DNA of 64,000 nucleotides from Vibrio penaeicida (lineage in GTDB: Bacteria; Pseudomonadota; Gammaproteobacteria; Enterobacterales; Vibrionaceae): assembly GCF_002933855.1 (NCBI RefSeq), contig NZ_BFAQ01000011.1, positions 123,442 through 187,441 of the forward strand. Reading direction: 5' to 3'. Shown one piece after another: positions 18,619 to 28,683 of the stretch. Below the pieces are notes generated by a model that ran no database searches, was not told the DNA's origin, and worked only from the letters and a program-made list of their open reading frames with translations. The translations under genes were made by a program, and so were the position numbers. Numbering within the stretch: the stretch's first letter is position 1; each line of letters opens with the position of its first letter.

Positions 18619-19152
18619 TTAGTCGGCCAATTCAGCTAGACACATTTCTTCAAAGATTTGTTCAACCCAGTTTTTCACTCTTTCTTCGGTCAATTCTGGT
18701 TGGCGGTCTTCATCGATGCACAGACCAACGAATTGAGACTCGTCACCCTCGACAAGTGCTTTAGACGCTTCAAACTCATACCCGTCTGTAGACGTGTAGC
18801 CTAAAACAGTTCCGCCTTTTGCTTCTGCGATATCACGAATTGTGCCCATCGCATCACAGAAATACTCTGCGTAGTCTTCCTGATCGCCACAACCAAATAT
18901 AGCCACTAGCTTAGTAGAGAAATCAACTTGTTCCAGCTCTGGGAAAAAGTCATCCCAATCACATTGGGCTTCGCCGTAATACCAAGTCGGAATACCTAGA
19001 AGCAAAAGGTCAAAATTATCAATATCTTCTTTGCTACTTTTAGCGATATCTTGAACATGAACCAGTTTTTTACTTAGTTGTTTTTGAATCATCTTAGCAA
19101 CGGCTTCAGTATTACCTGTATCGCTACCAAAGAAGAGTCCTACACTTGCCAT
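18619..19152 (-). CDS. fldA: Flavodoxin FldA
   Basis: About 177 aa long-chain flavodoxin. The FMN phosphate loop F-G-S-D-T-G-N-T-E-A-V-A lies at residues 8-19, the first isoalloxazine loop I-P-T-W-Y-Y-G-E near residue 55 and G-C-G-D-Q-E-D-Y near residue 93. It is a cytoplasmic low-potential electron carrier that can replace ferredoxin under iron shortage; its nearness to fur fits that. A start at 19167 is also in frame. ATG 19152 (M-A-S-V-G-L-F-F) matches the usual N-terminus, but neither has a convincing ribosome binding site. Confidence 0.95.
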   Translation of the reverse strand: MASVGLFFGSDTGNTEAVAKMIQKQLSKKLVHVQDIAKSSKEDIDNFDLLLLGIPTWYYGEAQCDWDDFFPELEQVDFSTKLVAIFGCGDQEDYAEYFCDAMGTIRDIAEAKGGTVLGYTSTDGYEFEASKALVEGDESQFVGLCIDEDRQPELTEERVKNWVEQIFEEMCLAELAD

Positions 19153-19212
19153 AGAATCAGTACCCATATAGTGACAGTTTGTTTGGTGAATTCTTTAAGT
19201 TGCAGTTGTTGG

Positions 19213-19434
19213 TTAACCTAACCCTGTCCCTTCCCAGCTTAACTGGATAAGACCTTTTGCGATAAACCCTGCACAACCTAAAAATAGGACAAGCCAAACT
19301 ATACGACGCCCAAACGGCGGGACATTCCCCTGTTTCAATACGTCCTTTATTGCCATTCCTATAAAAAAGAAAATTGCTGCAAATAAAAGGTCCAACCCAA
19401 TGGACTCTAGCATATTGATATAGTCGTAGAGCAT
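19213..19434 (-). CDS. DUF2788 small inner-membrane protein
   Basis: A 73 aa protein with two hydrophobic segments, L-D-L-L-F-A-A-I-F-F-F-I-G-M-A and I-V-W-L-V-L-F-L-G-C-A-G-F-I-A, separated by a basic loop. It fits the DUF2788 family found next to fldA in vibrios. AAGGA five bases before ATG 19434 fixes the start; the frame is open to 19467. It is on the same strand as fldA with a 60-base gap, so the two may be co-transcribed. Function unknown. Confidence 0.78.
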   Translation of the reverse strand: MLYDYINMLESIGLDLLFAAIFFFIGMAIKDVLKQGNVPPFGRRIVWLVLFLGCAGFIAKGLIQLSWEGTGLG

Positions 19435-19584
19435 GACGTTCCTTGTAGTCAATTTTGCTGGGCGCACTATATCACTCTTGCGCCTTAAAGTTAATGAGAA
19501 GGATTCTTCAATAGCAGTAAATTATAAGTATTTATCATCGCAACGGGGGCTGAATCAAACATTGAGAGTGAGCAATAGTGATTT

Positions 19585-20352
19585 CTATGTTGAGATAAAG
19601 CGGCGTAATACTCGCAGTACATCATTTGGTTTTTCTGCGTGTAACCAATGACCTGTATTGGCAATAACGTGGGCTTTCGCGAGCGGAAATTGCTGGCGTA
19701 CTAGCCCTTGATGTTCTTCCGTTAAATAGTCGGAATTTCCTCCTTTAACAAAGAGAGTCGGTATTTCAACTGGAGGTAACTCATGCCACGTGAGTATGTT
19801 GTTATAGTTTGAATATAGTGACGTCACATTGAATCGCCAGCTTAAATGCGTGTCATCTTTGTAGAGTGATTTTCCAAGAAACTGCCTAACACCTTCCATT
19901 TCAATATGGTGAGAAAGAATCGTCATGGCATCAGAGCGAGAGGTGGGCTTTTGTTGTTCGACAGCGTGTAATCCCGCGAACACATTATCGTGCCTATTTT
20001 GCGTATAAGCGACAGGTGCCATGTCCAAAACGACAAGATGATTCACCTGTTTACCAAGAATGGAAGCAAGTTTCATTGCTACTTTTCCGCCCATCGAATG
20101 ACCGACCAGCGTGACGTTATCTAATCCCAAATGATGGATTAGTATTTCAACATCTCTTGCCATATCTTCGTACGTATGAATATCACTATGAAAGGATAAC
20201 CCGTGGTTTCGAAGATCGACTGTAAGCACCTGATGATCTTGGATCAAATCACGAGTGAGTAGGCCAAGGTTATCAAGGTTACCGAACAATCCATGAAGAA
20301 GAACAATCGTTGAGCCTTCGCCCTGCAACTTATAATTCAAAAGTGATGACAT
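19585..20352 (-). CDS. ybfF: Alpha/beta-hydrolase, YbfF-type esterase
   Basis: A 255 aa alpha/beta-hydrolase. It has the oxyanion motif L-L-H-G-L-F-G-N-L-D-N near residue 20, the nucleophile elbow G-H-S-M-G-G-K near residue 86, and a C-terminal catalytic His in N-T-G-H-W-L-H-A-E. It resembles E. coli YbfF, an acyl-CoA/malonyl-CoA thioesterase in vitro, whose gene is also beside seqA. It is divergent from seqA; the start codons are 92 bases apart. Confidence 0.92.
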   Translation of the reverse strand: MSSLLNYKLQGEGSTIVLLHGLFGNLDNLGLLTRDLIQDHQVLTVDLRNHGLSFHSDIHTYEDMARDVEILIHHLGLDNVTLVGHSMGGKVAMKLASILGKQVNHLVVLDMAPVAYTQNRHDNVFAGLHAVEQQKPTSRSDAMTILSHHIEMEGVRQFLGKSLYKDDTHLSWRFNVTSLYSNYNNILTWHELPPVEIPTLFVKGGNSDYLTEEHQGLVRQQFPLAKAHVIANTGHWLHAEKPNDVLRVLRRFIST

Positions 20353-20444
20353 TTTCTCTTTATCTTGTTGGGTTTGCCGTAGAGTATCACGGAAGAACTG
20401 GTTATAATCTTCCAGAGTTTAAACATAGAGATTGTGAAAAGCGA

Positions 20445-20978
20445 ATGAAAACAATAGAGGTTGATGAGGATCTATACCGTTACATAGCAAGTCAGACCCA
20501 ACATATTGGCGAGAGTGCATCTGACATTCTTCGACGTTTGTTGATGGCTGATAAAGCAAAAGCAGTAGAGACTCCGGCTCCGGCAGTGAATGGAATCGTT
20601 GTAAGTAAAGATGCAGGTAAGGACTCGGCAGTAGACGGTGTCAAAGTGCTTCGCTCTTTATTAATTTCTGATGAATTTGCAGGTAAAGACAAAGCGATTG
20701 ATCGGTTTATGCTGGTGTTATCGACCCTTCACGGCATTCACAACCATAATTTTGCGGAAGCGACTCAAGTTAAAGGTCGTACTAGAGTCTATTTCGCAAA
20801 TAATGAAGACACGTTGCTTGCCAGCGGAAAAACAACAAAACCACGTCAGATTCCTAATACACCTTTCTGGGTAATTACCAATAATAATACAAACCGGAAA
20901 CGTCAAATGGTAGACCAATTGATGACTCGAATGGGCTTCCAAGGCGACTTAATTGAGAAGGTGTGTAACGCAATTTAA
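20445..20978 (+). CDS. seqA: Replication negative regulator SeqA
   Basis: A 177 aa protein with the two SeqA domains. The N-terminal oligomerisation helix pair starts M-K-T-I-E-V-D-E-D-L-Y-R-Y-I-A. The C-terminal DNA-binding domain contains R-T-R-V-Y-F-A, P-R-Q-I-P-N-T-P-F-W-V and N-T-N-R-K-R-Q-M, which read hemimethylated GATC pairs. It delays re-initiation at oriC. The open frame runs back to 20310, but only ATG 20445 gives a normal SeqA N-terminus. It is followed by pgm, the same order as in E. coli. Confidence 0.96.
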   Translation: MKTIEVDEDLYRYIASQTQHIGESASDILRRLLMADKAKAVETPAPAVNGIVVSKDAGKDSAVDGVKVLRSLLISDEFAGKDKAIDRFMLVLSTLHGIHNHNFAEATQVKGRTRVYFANNEDTLLASGKTTKPRQIPNTPFWVITNNNTNRKRQMVDQLMTRMGFQGDLIEKVCNAI

Positions 20979-20989
20979 AAGCGCATAGC

Positions 20990-21033
20990 CAAAACCTCAT
21001 GATGACTCCACTAATTGTAATTGTGAGGTTTTG
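20990..21033 (+). terminator. Inverted repeat between seqA and pgm
   Basis: CAAAACCTCA (20990-20999) and TGAGGTTTTG (21024-21033) form a 10-base stem with a 24-base loop and only a short T stretch. It may be a weak terminator or attenuator in an otherwise continuous seqA-pgm transcript. Confidence 0.5.
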
Positions 21034-21067
21034 CTTATGTGGGTAAGAAAAAATAAGGAAATTAAAA

Positions 21068-22714
21068 ATGGCTATCCATCCTCGAGCAGGGCAAAAAGCA
21101 CTGCAAGAAGATTTACACAATATCCCTTCGTTAGTTGCTAATTACTTTCTACTTCAACCTGAACCTTCTAATTCTGAACACCGTGTTCAATTCGGCACTT
21201 CAGGTCACCGTGGCACCTCCGATAAATCCACTTTTAATGAACACCATATCCTTGCCATCGCGCAGGCAGTGGCGGAAGTTCGTAAAGAGCATGGTACGAC
21301 AGGTCCGCTATTTTTAGGGAAAGATACGCATGCGTTATCGGAACCAGCGTTTACCAGCGTTATTGAAGTTCTAGTCGCCAATGGTGTCGATGTCGTGGTT
21401 CAGGAAAACAACGGTTTTACTCCTACACCAGGTATTTCACACGCAATTTTGACGCATAACCTTAAGCATGCTGCAAAAGCAGATGGTATCGTCATTACGC
21501 CTTCGCATAACCCACCTCAAGACGGTGGCATCAAATACAATCCTACTCACGGTGGTCCTGCTGAAGCAGAATTGACACAAGCAATCGAAGACCGAGCAAA
21601 TGTATTGATTGCGGAAGGTTTACAAGGTGTTAAACGTAATCACTCCGTTCAAGCTAAAGCATCTGAATTGTTTAAAGAAGTCGATTTAGTCAAACCTTAC
21701 ATCGATGACTTAGTAAATGTTATCGATATGAAAGCCATTCAAAGTGCAAACATTAAAATAGGTGTGGATCCACTGGGTGGCTCTGGGATTGATTATTGGC
21801 GTCAAATTGCTAAAGAGTACGCATTAGATCTTACCCTAGTTAGTGAATCCATTGATCCATCTTTCCAGTTTATGTCACTTGATAAAGATGGTGTGATTCG
21901 CATGGATTGTTCATCACCGTATGCGATGTCTAGCCTGCTAGCTCTAAAGGATGATTATGACCTAGCGTTTGGTAACGACCCCGATTACGACAGGCACGGT
22001 ATTGTGACGCCCAAAGGGCTTATGAACCCGAACCACTTCCTTGCTGTATGTATTGACTACTTGTACCGTCACCGTGAAGGGTGGGGCAAGGATGTTGCAG
22101 TAGGCAAAACATTGGTTTCCAGTGCATTGATTGACCGTGTTGTGGCAGATCTAGGTCGCACATTATGCGAAGTACCTGTTGGGTTCAAATGGTTTGTTGA
22201 TGGTCTGTATTCCGGTGAGTTCGGATTTGGTGGTGAAGAAAGCGCGGGAGCTTCTTTTCTACGTAAAGATGGTGCGCCTTGGTCGACAGACAAAGATGGC
22301 ATTATTTTGTGTCTTCTTGCCGCTGAGATTACAGCGGTAACGGGTAAAAACCCACAAGATTATTATGAAGAGCTAGCCGCGAAACATGGTGAGTCTCAAT
22401 ATAATCGGATTCAAGCCGTTGCCAATACTGAGCAAAAGAATATCCTTAAGAAACTGTCACCTGAATTGGTATCTGCAAAAACATTGGCTGGTGATGAAAT
22501 CACAGCGCGTTTGACTCATGCACCTGGTAATGGGGCGGCAATTGGCGGATTAAAAGTGACCACAGAAAATGGTTGGTTTGCAGCTCGTCCATCTGGCACA
22601 GAAGATATTTATAAGATTTACTGCGAAAGCTTTAAAGGTGAAGAACACTTGAAAGCTATTGAAGAAGAAGCTCAAGAAATCGTAAACCAGGTTTTTAAAA
22701 ACGCTGGCTTATAA
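21068..22714 (+). CDS. pgm: Phosphoglucomutase, alpha-D-glucose phosphate-specific
   Basis: A 548 aa enzyme interconverting glucose-1-phosphate and glucose-6-phosphate, linking sugar catabolism to LPS and glycogen precursors. Active-site features: the phosphoserine loop [15 protein letters not shown] near residue 143, the metal loop D-P-D-Y-D-R-H near residue 305, sugar-binding G-E-E-S-A-G-A-S near residue 390 and the phosphate-binding R-P-S-G-T-E-D near residue 515. Its length equals the E. coli enzyme (546 aa). It follows seqA by 89 bases. Confidence 0.97.
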   Translation: MAIHPRAGQKALQEDLHNIPSLVANYFLLQPEPSNSEHRVQFGTSGHRGTSDKSTFNEHHILAIAQAVAEVRKEHGTTGPLFLGKDTHALSEPAFTSVIEVLVANGVDVVVQENNGFTPTPGISHAILTHNLKHAAKADGIVITPSHNPPQDGGIKYNPTHGGPAEAELTQAIEDRANVLIAEGLQGVKRNHSVQAKASELFKEVDLVKPYIDDLVNVIDMKAIQSANIKIGVDPLGGSGIDYWRQIAKEYALDLTLVSESIDPSFQFMSLDKDGVIRMDCSSPYAMSSLLALKDDYDLAFGNDPDYDRHGIVTPKGLMNPNHFLAVCIDYLYRHREGWGKDVAVGKTLVSSALIDRVVADLGRTLCEVPVGFKWFVDGLYSGEFGFGGEESAGASFLRKDGAPWSTDKDGIILCLLAAEITAVTGKNPQDYYEELAAKHGESQYNRIQAVANTEQKNILKKLSPELVSAKTLAGDEITARLTHAPGNGAAIGGLKVTTENGWFAARPSGTEDIYKIYCESFKGEEHLKAIEEEAQEIVNQVFKNAGL

Positions 22715-22732
22715 TTTTAATTGGCACAAAAG

Positions 22733-22756
22733 AAGGTGGCGAAAGCCACCTTTTTT
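22733..22756 (+). terminator. Terminator of pgm
   Basis: AAGGTGGC and GCCACCTT pair around a GAAA tetraloop (22741-22744), followed by Ts to 22756. It lies between convergent pgm and the DUF1853 gene. Confidence 0.92.
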
Positions 22757-22779
22757 ATATCTAAAGGAGTAAGTATAAA

Positions 22780-23538
22780 TCAATTAGGCCATTGGTTATT
22801 AACGATAAACCAGTATTGTCCACTCTCTGCTTGGCAGTGTACAAACTTGTTAACTTCCCCTGCAAATAATACCGATTTTTCGCTCCTGCCTGTCACCCAA
22901 TCTTTTTTATCCAATACGTAAAGTTTGTCGGTAATGAGGTGCTTTTGGCTGTCGTAGCACCAATAGCCCTTGATTCGAGATTGTTCGATCTGATACTCAA
23001 GGCAACTTTTGGGGATCGCTTTATCGTCAAATGGGTTTGTGTAGAGTCTACCTTGCATGAGTAGGTGCTCACTTATACTTTTCCATTCTGGAAACTGGGT
23101 CTGAAATGCCCCGGACGACGACATCTTCAGTTGGTGACTCAACATTCTGTCGAGTTTTAGATCCAGCCTATCCTTAGCATTGGGACCATACCAAAGTGTG
23201 TTATGAAGTAAGTAAAACTTAATGGCGACTTCCCAATGCTCAATGGTTTGGTTGTCATTGTTTTCTAGAATAAAGTCGATAGCGCCCAGTGTGCGTCCAT
23301 CTTGTTGCAATTGAATTTCTTCTGCTAGCAATTTGTATTGACTGTTTGCTTGAAACAAACAGCGACAAGCATATTGGTAGACAAAACCTAGGCGTTGATT
23401 CCCAGAGTAACCGTTCATGCTAACAGGTATGTTTTGCGAAAATGGAGAATTTCCGCAGACAGGTGCGTTAAGGTTGAACAGAGATGGGGTAGATGCGACC
23501 CAATGAAGGAGTTTGTCGATTTCGGGTTTTGATAGCAT
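22780..23538 (-). CDS. DUF1853 family protein
   Basis: About 252 aa, matching the DUF1853 family. The family core G-A-I-D-F-I-L then E-H-W-E-V-A-I-K-F-Y-L near residue 95-115 is clear; E-x-A-x-K-F arranged this way recalls a PD-(D/E)xK nuclease fold, but that is an inference. GGAG eight bases before ATG 23538 favours this start over one at 23565. It is divergent from the NIF3-family gene. No function is known. Confidence 0.8.
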   Translation of the reverse strand: MLSKPEIDKLLHWVASTPSLFNLNAPVCGNSPFSQNIPVSMNGYSGNQRLGFVYQYACRCLFQANSQYKLLAEEIQLQQDGRTLGAIDFILENNDNQTIEHWEVAIKFYLLHNTLWYGPNAKDRLDLKLDRMLSHQLKMSSSGAFQTQFPEWKSISEHLLMQGRLYTNPFDDKAIPKSCLEYQIEQSRIKGYWCYDSQKHLITDKLYVLDKKDWVTGRSEKSVLFAGEVNKFVHCQAESGQYWFIVNNQWPN

Positions 23539-23622
23539 TGATTTTTCTCCATTTCGTTTCGACATTCTACCCTTAAATTGTTATAAACGCGCTAAAAGCA
23601 GATAAATCAATGGATGAATAAG

Positions 23623-24381
23623 ATGAACAATTTTCAGCTCGAATCGATTCTCAACGAGAAGCTGTCTCCTCAATTGATTAAAGACTACAGCCCGAATGGC
23701 ATGCAGGTAGAAGGCACACCTGAAATCAAACGTATCGTGACAGGTGTAACTGCATCTCAAGCACTGATCGAAAGGGCAATCGAACTAAAGGCTGATGCGT
23801 TACTCGTGCACCATGGATACTTTTGGAAAGGCGAGCCAGAGCCGATAAAAGGCATGAAAGGAAAGCGTATTCGAAGCCTGATTAAGTCTGACATTAATTT
23901 GTATGGGTATCATTTGCCATTGGATATTCACCCTGAACTGGGTAACAACGCTTGTCTGGCTGAACTTTTGGATATAGAAGTTCAAGGTGGTTTAGAAGGT
24001 CACCCTCAGTCCGTTGCTATGTTTGGAAATCTGCGTACTCCCATGTCTGGTAAAGCGTTTTCCAAAAAGATAGAGCAAGTCTTAAATCGTACTCCTCTGC
24101 ATATCGCACCCGATGATGAAGCTAAAACAATCGAAACGATTGGATGGTGTACCGGGGGAGGGCAAGACTTTATCGAATTAGCTGTGGCACATAATTTAGA
24201 CGCATTTGTTTCTGGCGAAATATCGGAAAGAACCACCTATACGGCTCGTGAACAAAACATTCATTACTTCGCTGCTGGGCATCATGCAACAGAAAGATAT
24301 GGTGTCAAAGCATTAGGAGAGTGGTTAGCTTCTGAACACGGATTGGATGTCACCTTTATCGATATCGATAATCCAGTTTAA
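23623..24381 (+). CDS. ybgI: NIF3/YbgI-family metal-binding protein
   Basis: About 252 aa, closely similar to E. coli YbgI along its length (D-Y-x-P-N-G-x-Q-V-E-G, I-V-T-G-V-T-A-S-Q-A-L, L-V-H-H-G-Y-F-W-K-G-E, L-D-x-H-P-E-L-G-N-N, G-H-H-A-T-E-R-Y-G-V). The His and Asp residues in these motifs form the di-metal site of a toroidal hexamer. YbgI relatives are called GTP cyclohydrolase 1 type 2 homologues, but the true activity is not settled. GGATG upstream favours ATG 23623 over 23614. Confidence 0.93.
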   Translation: MNNFQLESILNEKLSPQLIKDYSPNGMQVEGTPEIKRIVTGVTASQALIERAIELKADALLVHHGYFWKGEPEPIKGMKGKRIRSLIKSDINLYGYHLPLDIHPELGNNACLAELLDIEVQGGLEGHPQSVAMFGNLRTPMSGKAFSKKIEQVLNRTPLHIAPDDEAKTIETIGWCTGGGQDFIELAVAHNLDAFVSGEISERTTYTAREQNIHYFAAGHHATERYGVKALGEWLASEHGLDVTFIDIDNPV

Positions 24382-24412
24382 AGTAAGCGAGCAAAATTAG
24401 GTCTATACAATC

Positions 24413-24450
24413 AAAAAGGTCGAAGCGAGTGCTTCGACCTTTTGTTTTTT
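24413..24450. terminator. Bidirectional terminator between the ybgI-like gene and gltA
   Basis: AAAAGGTCGAAGC (24414-24426) and GCTTCGACCTTTT (24431-24443) form a perfect 13-base stem around GAGT. T-runs exist on both strands, serving both convergent genes. Confidence 0.93.
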
Positions 24451-24485
24451 ACTCAATCATCTATGAGAAATCAAAGAATTGAATA

Positions 24486-25775
24486 TCACTCTCTCTCGTG
24501 AAGAGGTTGGAAGTCACGAGATTTCTTACCGGTATACAGCTGACGAGGACGACCAATACGGTTGTTAGGATCGCTGTGCATTTCGTTCCAATGTGCAATC
24601 CAGCCAATTGTACGCGACATCGCAAAGATAACCGTGAACATAGAGATTGGAATGCCGATGGCTTTCAGGATGATACCTGAGTAGAAATCAACGTTAGGGT
24701 AAAGTTTCTTCTCAACGAAGTACTCGTCAGACAAAGCAATACGCTCTAGCTCCATTGCCACGTCTAGTAGAGGATCTTGAATGTTCAACTCCTCAAGTAC
24801 TTCGTGACATGCTTCGCGCATTACAGTTGCACGTGGGTCGTAGTTTTTGTAAACGCGGTGACCAAAGCCCATTAGGCGGAATGGGTCATCTTTGTCTTTC
24901 GCACGTTCAATGTATTCTGGGATGTTATCGACACTGCCGATTTCTTCCAGCATACGCAAACATGCTTCATTAGCACCACCGTGAGCAGGACCCCAAAGAG
25001 AAGCGATACCTGCTGCGATACATGCAAATGGGTTTGCACCTGACGAACCAGATAAACGAACTGTAGAGGTTGATGCGTTTTGCTCGTGATCCGCGTGTAG
25101 TGTGAAGATCTTATCCATTGCGCGAGCAACAACAGGGTTAACATTGTACTCTTCACATGGGTTAGCAAACATCATATGCAGGAAGTTTTCTGCATAGCTT
25201 AGTTCGTTACGTGGGTAGATAAACGGTTGACCGATTGAGTATTTGTAACACATTGCTGCCAAAGTTGGCATTTTTGAAAGTAATCGGTACGCCGCGATTT
25301 CGCGGTGTTTATCATTGTTGATGTCTAGAGAGTCGTGGTAGAAAGCAGCGAGTGCTCCAACTACACCACACATTACAGCCATTGGGTGAGCATCACGGCG
25401 GAATCCGTGGAAGAAACTAGCGATTTGCTCATGGACCATTGTGTGACGCGTTACGGTCTCTTTAAATTGTTCATATTGCTTACGATCTGGGGCTTCGCCA
25501 TACAGAAGGATGTAACACACTTCCAGGTAATCTGCGTTATTGGCAAGTTGGTCGATAGGGAAACCTCTGTGAAGAAGGATACCTTTCGCACCGTCAATAT
25601 AAGTGATTTGGGATTCACAAGATGCAGTGGCAAGAAAACCGGGGTCAAAAGTAAAGTAACCATTGGCTCCTAGTTTACGAACATCGATTACTTCAGGTCC
25701 AACTGTACCTTCCATAATCGGCAGCTCGATTGGCGCTTTACCTTCAATATGAAGGGTCGCTTTCTTATCTGCCAT
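24486..25775 (-). CDS. gltA: Citrate synthase (type II, hexameric)
   Basis: A 429 aa enzyme condensing oxaloacetate and acetyl-CoA, the entry step of the TCA cycle. Active-site segments: [10 protein letters not shown] near residue 228, [13 protein letters not shown] with the catalytic His near residue 306, and D-F-Y-S-G near residue 365 with the catalytic Asp. The N-terminal Cys-free beta domain and overall length fit the NADH-sensitive Gram-negative type. It is divergent from sdhCDAB, as in E. coli. AAGGAGAATG places the start. Confidence 0.98.
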   Translation of the reverse strand: MADKKATLHIEGKAPIELPIMEGTVGPEVIDVRKLGANGYFTFDPGFLATASCESQITYIDGAKGILLHRGFPIDQLANNADYLEVCYILLYGEAPDRKQYEQFKETVTRHTMVHEQIASFFHGFRRDAHPMAVMCGVVGALAAFYHDSLDINNDKHREIAAYRLLSKMPTLAAMCYKYSIGQPFIYPRNELSYAENFLHMMFANPCEEYNVNPVVARAMDKIFTLHADHEQNASTSTVRLSGSSGANPFACIAAGIASLWGPAHGGANEACLRMLEEIGSVDNIPEYIERAKDKDDPFRLMGFGHRVYKNYDPRATVMREACHEVLEELNIQDPLLDVAMELERIALSDEYFVEKKLYPNVDFYSGIILKAIGIPISMFTVIFAMSRTIGWIAHWNEMHSDPNNRIGRPRQLYTGKKSRDFQPLHERE

Positions 25776-26170
25776 AACATTCTCCTTTGTTTATTATTAA
25801 TCCATCCAGGATATTTTGTGTGCCGTTTTTTTACTGAGTATCTAAAGTAAAGTCAATTTTTCTCCTCTTTTGTGTGCACTCGTTTTGATTTTTCATATGA
25901 AAAAAGTTAAAAATCTGTTCTGTGTAGCATTATTTGTTACGTCAATTGTATTAATATGTTACCGCCCGTATAGTGGCGCAGAAAATTTTTGTGGAATCCT
26001 TATAAATTCAAGGCTAGACGGAAAATCTGGCCTATAATAATAGAAGCAAATATAACAATTCATTTACATTTATCTCGCCCAATATGAGCTAAATGAGTTA
26101 ATTAAATGTTAATTTTTGTCGGTTTCCTACTAAAATTTGGTTTATAACTATAAATGCTCTAAGGAGCTGA
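25776..26170. other. gltA-sdhC divergent intergenic region
   Basis: This 395-base AT-rich region separates divergent gltA and sdhC and must hold the promoters of both. I see an ArcA-like repeat near sdhC (26097-26112) and several TATAAT-like stretches, including CCTATAATAATAG around 26030-26042. No open reading frame is convincing. No clear CRP palindrome was found by eye. Confidence 0.7.
26097..26112 (+). promoter_or_regulatory. ArcA-like direct repeat upstream of sdhC
   Basis: GTTAA occurs at 26097-26101 and 26108-26112, spaced 11 bases, inside GTTAATTAAATGTTAA. Direct repeats of GTTA-A at 11-base spacing are the ArcA recognition pattern. ArcA represses sdh-suc without oxygen in enterobacteria. 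Confidence 0.6.
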
Positions 26171-26563
26171 GTGAGCAAGCCCGTGAAAGAAAGAAAGTCT
26201 AGACCTGTTAATTTAGATTTACAGACAGTCCACTTTCCAATTTCTGCAATCGCATCCATCCTGCATCGAATTTCAGGTGTTATTACGTTTGTAGCAATTG
26301 GAATTTTACTCTGGTTACTATCCATTTCCCTCTCTTCTCCCCTAGGATTCGCTAAAGCAGCAGACATTGTTGATGGCTTTTTCGTCTCGTTCATCTTGTG
26401 GGGAATTCTTACTGCACTCGCATATCATATAGTAGGCGGTATTCGTCACTTATTCATGGATATGGGATATTTTGAAGAGTTAGATACAGGTGCGTTGAGC
26501 GCTAAGGTATCTTTTGCCGTAACAGTAGTATTGTCGCTACTGGCGGGGGTGATGGTATGGTAA
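26171..26563 (+). CDS. sdhC: Succinate dehydrogenase cytochrome b556 subunit
   Basis: A 130 aa membrane anchor of complex II with three spans. The quinone/heme-site motif S-I-L-H-R-I-S-G-V lies near residue 30 and the heme ligand His in G-G-I-R-H-L-F-M-D near residue 95. The start is GTG 26171 with AAGGAG five bases before it. It is first in sdhCDAB-sucABCD and overlaps sdhD by seven bases. With SdhD it carries electrons from succinate to ubiquinone. Confidence 0.96.
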   Translation: MSKPVKERKSRPVNLDLQTVHFPISAIASILHRISGVITFVAIGILLWLLSISLSSPLGFAKAADIVDGFFVSFILWGILTALAYHIVGGIRHLFMDMGYFEELDTGALSAKVSFAVTVVLSLLAGVMVW

Positions 26564-26901
26564 AGCATGTTTCAACGCTTGGGCGCAATGGCGTTCATGA
26601 TTATGTATTGATCCGCGCAAGTGCGATCATTTTAACCCTATACACAATCTATCTTGTTGGCTTTTGTGCCTTCAACGAAATTACTTACATGTCCTGGACC
26701 GCGTTTTTTGGCGGTACGTTTACCAAAGTCTTTACTATGCTTGCATTAGTTTGTGTGCTTGTTCATGCATGGATTGGCTTGTGGCAGGTTTTAACTGATT
26801 ACATCAAGCCCGTCTTTTTGCGTGGTGTAATTCAAGTCGCAATTATTGCCGTTTTAATCGCCTATTTCTTCTCTGGTCTGTTTGTATTGTGGGGTGCGTA
26901 A
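26557..26901 (+). CDS. sdhD: Succinate dehydrogenase hydrophobic membrane anchor
   Basis: A 114 aa protein with three transmembrane helices. The conserved N-terminal G-R-N-G-V-H-D-Y-V-L-I-R-A-S and the heme/quinone segment H-A-W-I-G-L-W-Q-V-L-T-D-Y near residue 70 identify SdhD. Its ATG lies inside the end of sdhC, and its stop directly abuts the GTG of sdhA, so the subunits are probably translated in a coupled way. Confidence 0.96.
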   Translation: MVKHVSTLGRNGVHDYVLIRASAIILTLYTIYLVGFCAFNEITYMSWTAFFGGTFTKVFTMLALVCVLVHAWIGLWQVLTDYIKPVFLRGVIQVAIIAVLIAYFFSGLFVLWGA

Positions 26902-28668
26902 GTGACTATTCCAGTTCGTGAATTTGATGCCGTTGTAATCGGTGCTGGCGGTGCAGGCATGCGTGCCGCTCTGCAAATTTCAGAGCAAGGCCTAACATGT
27001 GCTTTGCTTTCCAAAGTATTTCCTACTCGTTCGCATACCGTTTCAGCTCAGGGCGGTATTACAGTAGCTCTTGGTAACTCTCATAAAGATAATTGGCAAT
27101 GGCACATGTACGATACCGTAAAGGGCTCCGATTATATTGGTGACCAAGATGCTATTGAGTACATGTGTAAAACCGGACCAGAGTCGGTTATTGAGCTAGA
27201 GAAAATGGGGCTACCTTTCTCTCGTTTTGAAAACGGCAGTATTTATCAGCGTCCATTCGGCGGTCAATCGAAAGAATTTGGCGGCGAGCAAGCGGCTCGT
27301 ACCGCAGCGGCGGCTGACCGAACAGGTCACGCACTGCTTCATACGCTGTATCAACAAAACATCAAACACAAAACCACCATCTTCTCTGAATGGTATGCGC
27401 TTGATCTGGTGAAAAACCAAGATGGTGCAATCCTTGGCTGTACAGCGATCTGTATGGAAACCGGTGAGATGTGTTACTTCAAGTCGAAAGCCACAATATT
27501 GGCGACGGGTGGTGCTGGTCGAATCTATTCATCTACTACAAATGCACACATCAACACAGGTGATGGCGTTGGTATGGCACTTCGTGCTGGTGTACCAATG
27601 CAAGACATGGAGATGTGGCAGTTCCACCCAACCGGTATTGCTGGTGCAGGTGTATTGGTTACTGAAGGCTGTCGTGGTGAAGGTGGTTACCTGCTTAACA
27701 AAGATGGCGAGCGCTTTATGGAGCGTTACGCACCTAACGCGAAAGACCTTGCTGGTCGTGACGTTGTTGCACGTTCAATGATGATTGAAATCCGTGAAGG
27801 CCGTGGTTGTGATGGCCCTTGGGGACCACACATCAAACTTAAAATGGATCACCTTGGTAAGGAAGTACTAGAATCTCGTCTTCCAGGTATCTGTGAGCTT
27901 TCTCGTACGTTTGCACACGTTGATCCAGTTCATGAGCCAATCCCGGTTATACCGACTTGTCACTACATGATGGGTGGGGTTCCAACACAGGTATCAGGTC
28001 AAGCACTTAAGCAAAACGCTGACGGCAGTGAGCAAGAAATACAAGGTCTGTTTGCTTGTGGTGAAATTGCGTCTGTATCCGTACACGGTGCGAACCGCTT
28101 AGGTGGTAATTCACTGCTAGACTTAGTTGTGTTCGGTCGTGCGACTGGGCTACATCTGGGTGAAACGTTAGCGGCACAAGCCGAAGCTCGTCCAGCGACG
28201 GAATCCGATATTGAAGAATCTTTGGCTCGTACCATGCGCTGGGAAGGTAGCAAAGGCGGTGAAGATCCAGCTCAAATCCGTAAAGATCTTCAAAGCTGCA
28301 TGCAGAACAGCTTCTCGGTATTCCGAGAAGGTGATGCGATGGCAACAGGTTTAGAAGAATTAAAAGTTATTCGTGAGCGTTTGAAAGAGGCGCACTTGGC
28401 TGATAAATCAACTGAGTTTAATACGGAACGAATCGAGTGTTTGGAACTGGATAACTTAATGGAAACTGCGTTTTCCACGGCTGTAGCAGCGAACTATCGT
28501 ACTGAAAGCCGTGGTGCACACGCCCGCTTCGATTTCCCTGACCGTGATGATGAAAACTGGCTATGCCACTCCATCTACAACCCAGAAACAGAAGCAATGA
28601 CTAAGCGCGATGTGAACATGAGTCCAGTTCATCGTGAAGCATTTCCGCCAAAAGCACGTACATACTAA
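26902..28668 (+). CDS. sdhA: Succinate dehydrogenase flavoprotein subunit
   Basis: A 588 aa catalytic subunit oxidising succinate to fumarate. The FAD-binding G-A-G-G-A-G-M-R-A lies near residue 14, the covalent FAD His in [10 protein letters not shown] near residue 45, and the catalytic Arg region [11 protein letters not shown] near residue 395. The start is GTG 26902, right after the sdhD stop. Its length equals the E. coli protein. Confidence 0.98.
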   Translation: MTIPVREFDAVVIGAGGAGMRAALQISEQGLTCALLSKVFPTRSHTVSAQGGITVALGNSHKDNWQWHMYDTVKGSDYIGDQDAIEYMCKTGPESVIELEKMGLPFSRFENGSIYQRPFGGQSKEFGGEQAARTAAAADRTGHALLHTLYQQNIKHKTTIFSEWYALDLVKNQDGAILGCTAICMETGEMCYFKSKATILATGGAGRIYSSTTNAHINTGDGVGMALRAGVPMQDMEMWQFHPTGIAGAGVLVTEGCRGEGGYLLNKDGERFMERYAPNAKDLAGRDVVARSMMIEIREGRGCDGPWGPHIKLKMDHLGKEVLESRLPGICELSRTFAHVDPVHEPIPVIPTCHYMMGGVPTQVSGQALKQNADGSEQEIQGLFACGEIASVSVHGANRLGGNSLLDLVVFGRATGLHLGETLAAQAEARPATESDIEESLARTMRWEGSKGGEDPAQIRKDLQSCMQNSFSVFREGDAMATGLEELKVIRERLKEAHLADKSTEFNTERIECLELDNLMETAFSTAVAANYRTESRGAHARFDFPDRDDENWLCHSIYNPETEAMTKRDVNMSPVHREAFPPKARTY

Positions 28669-28683
28669 AGGGAGGTACATACA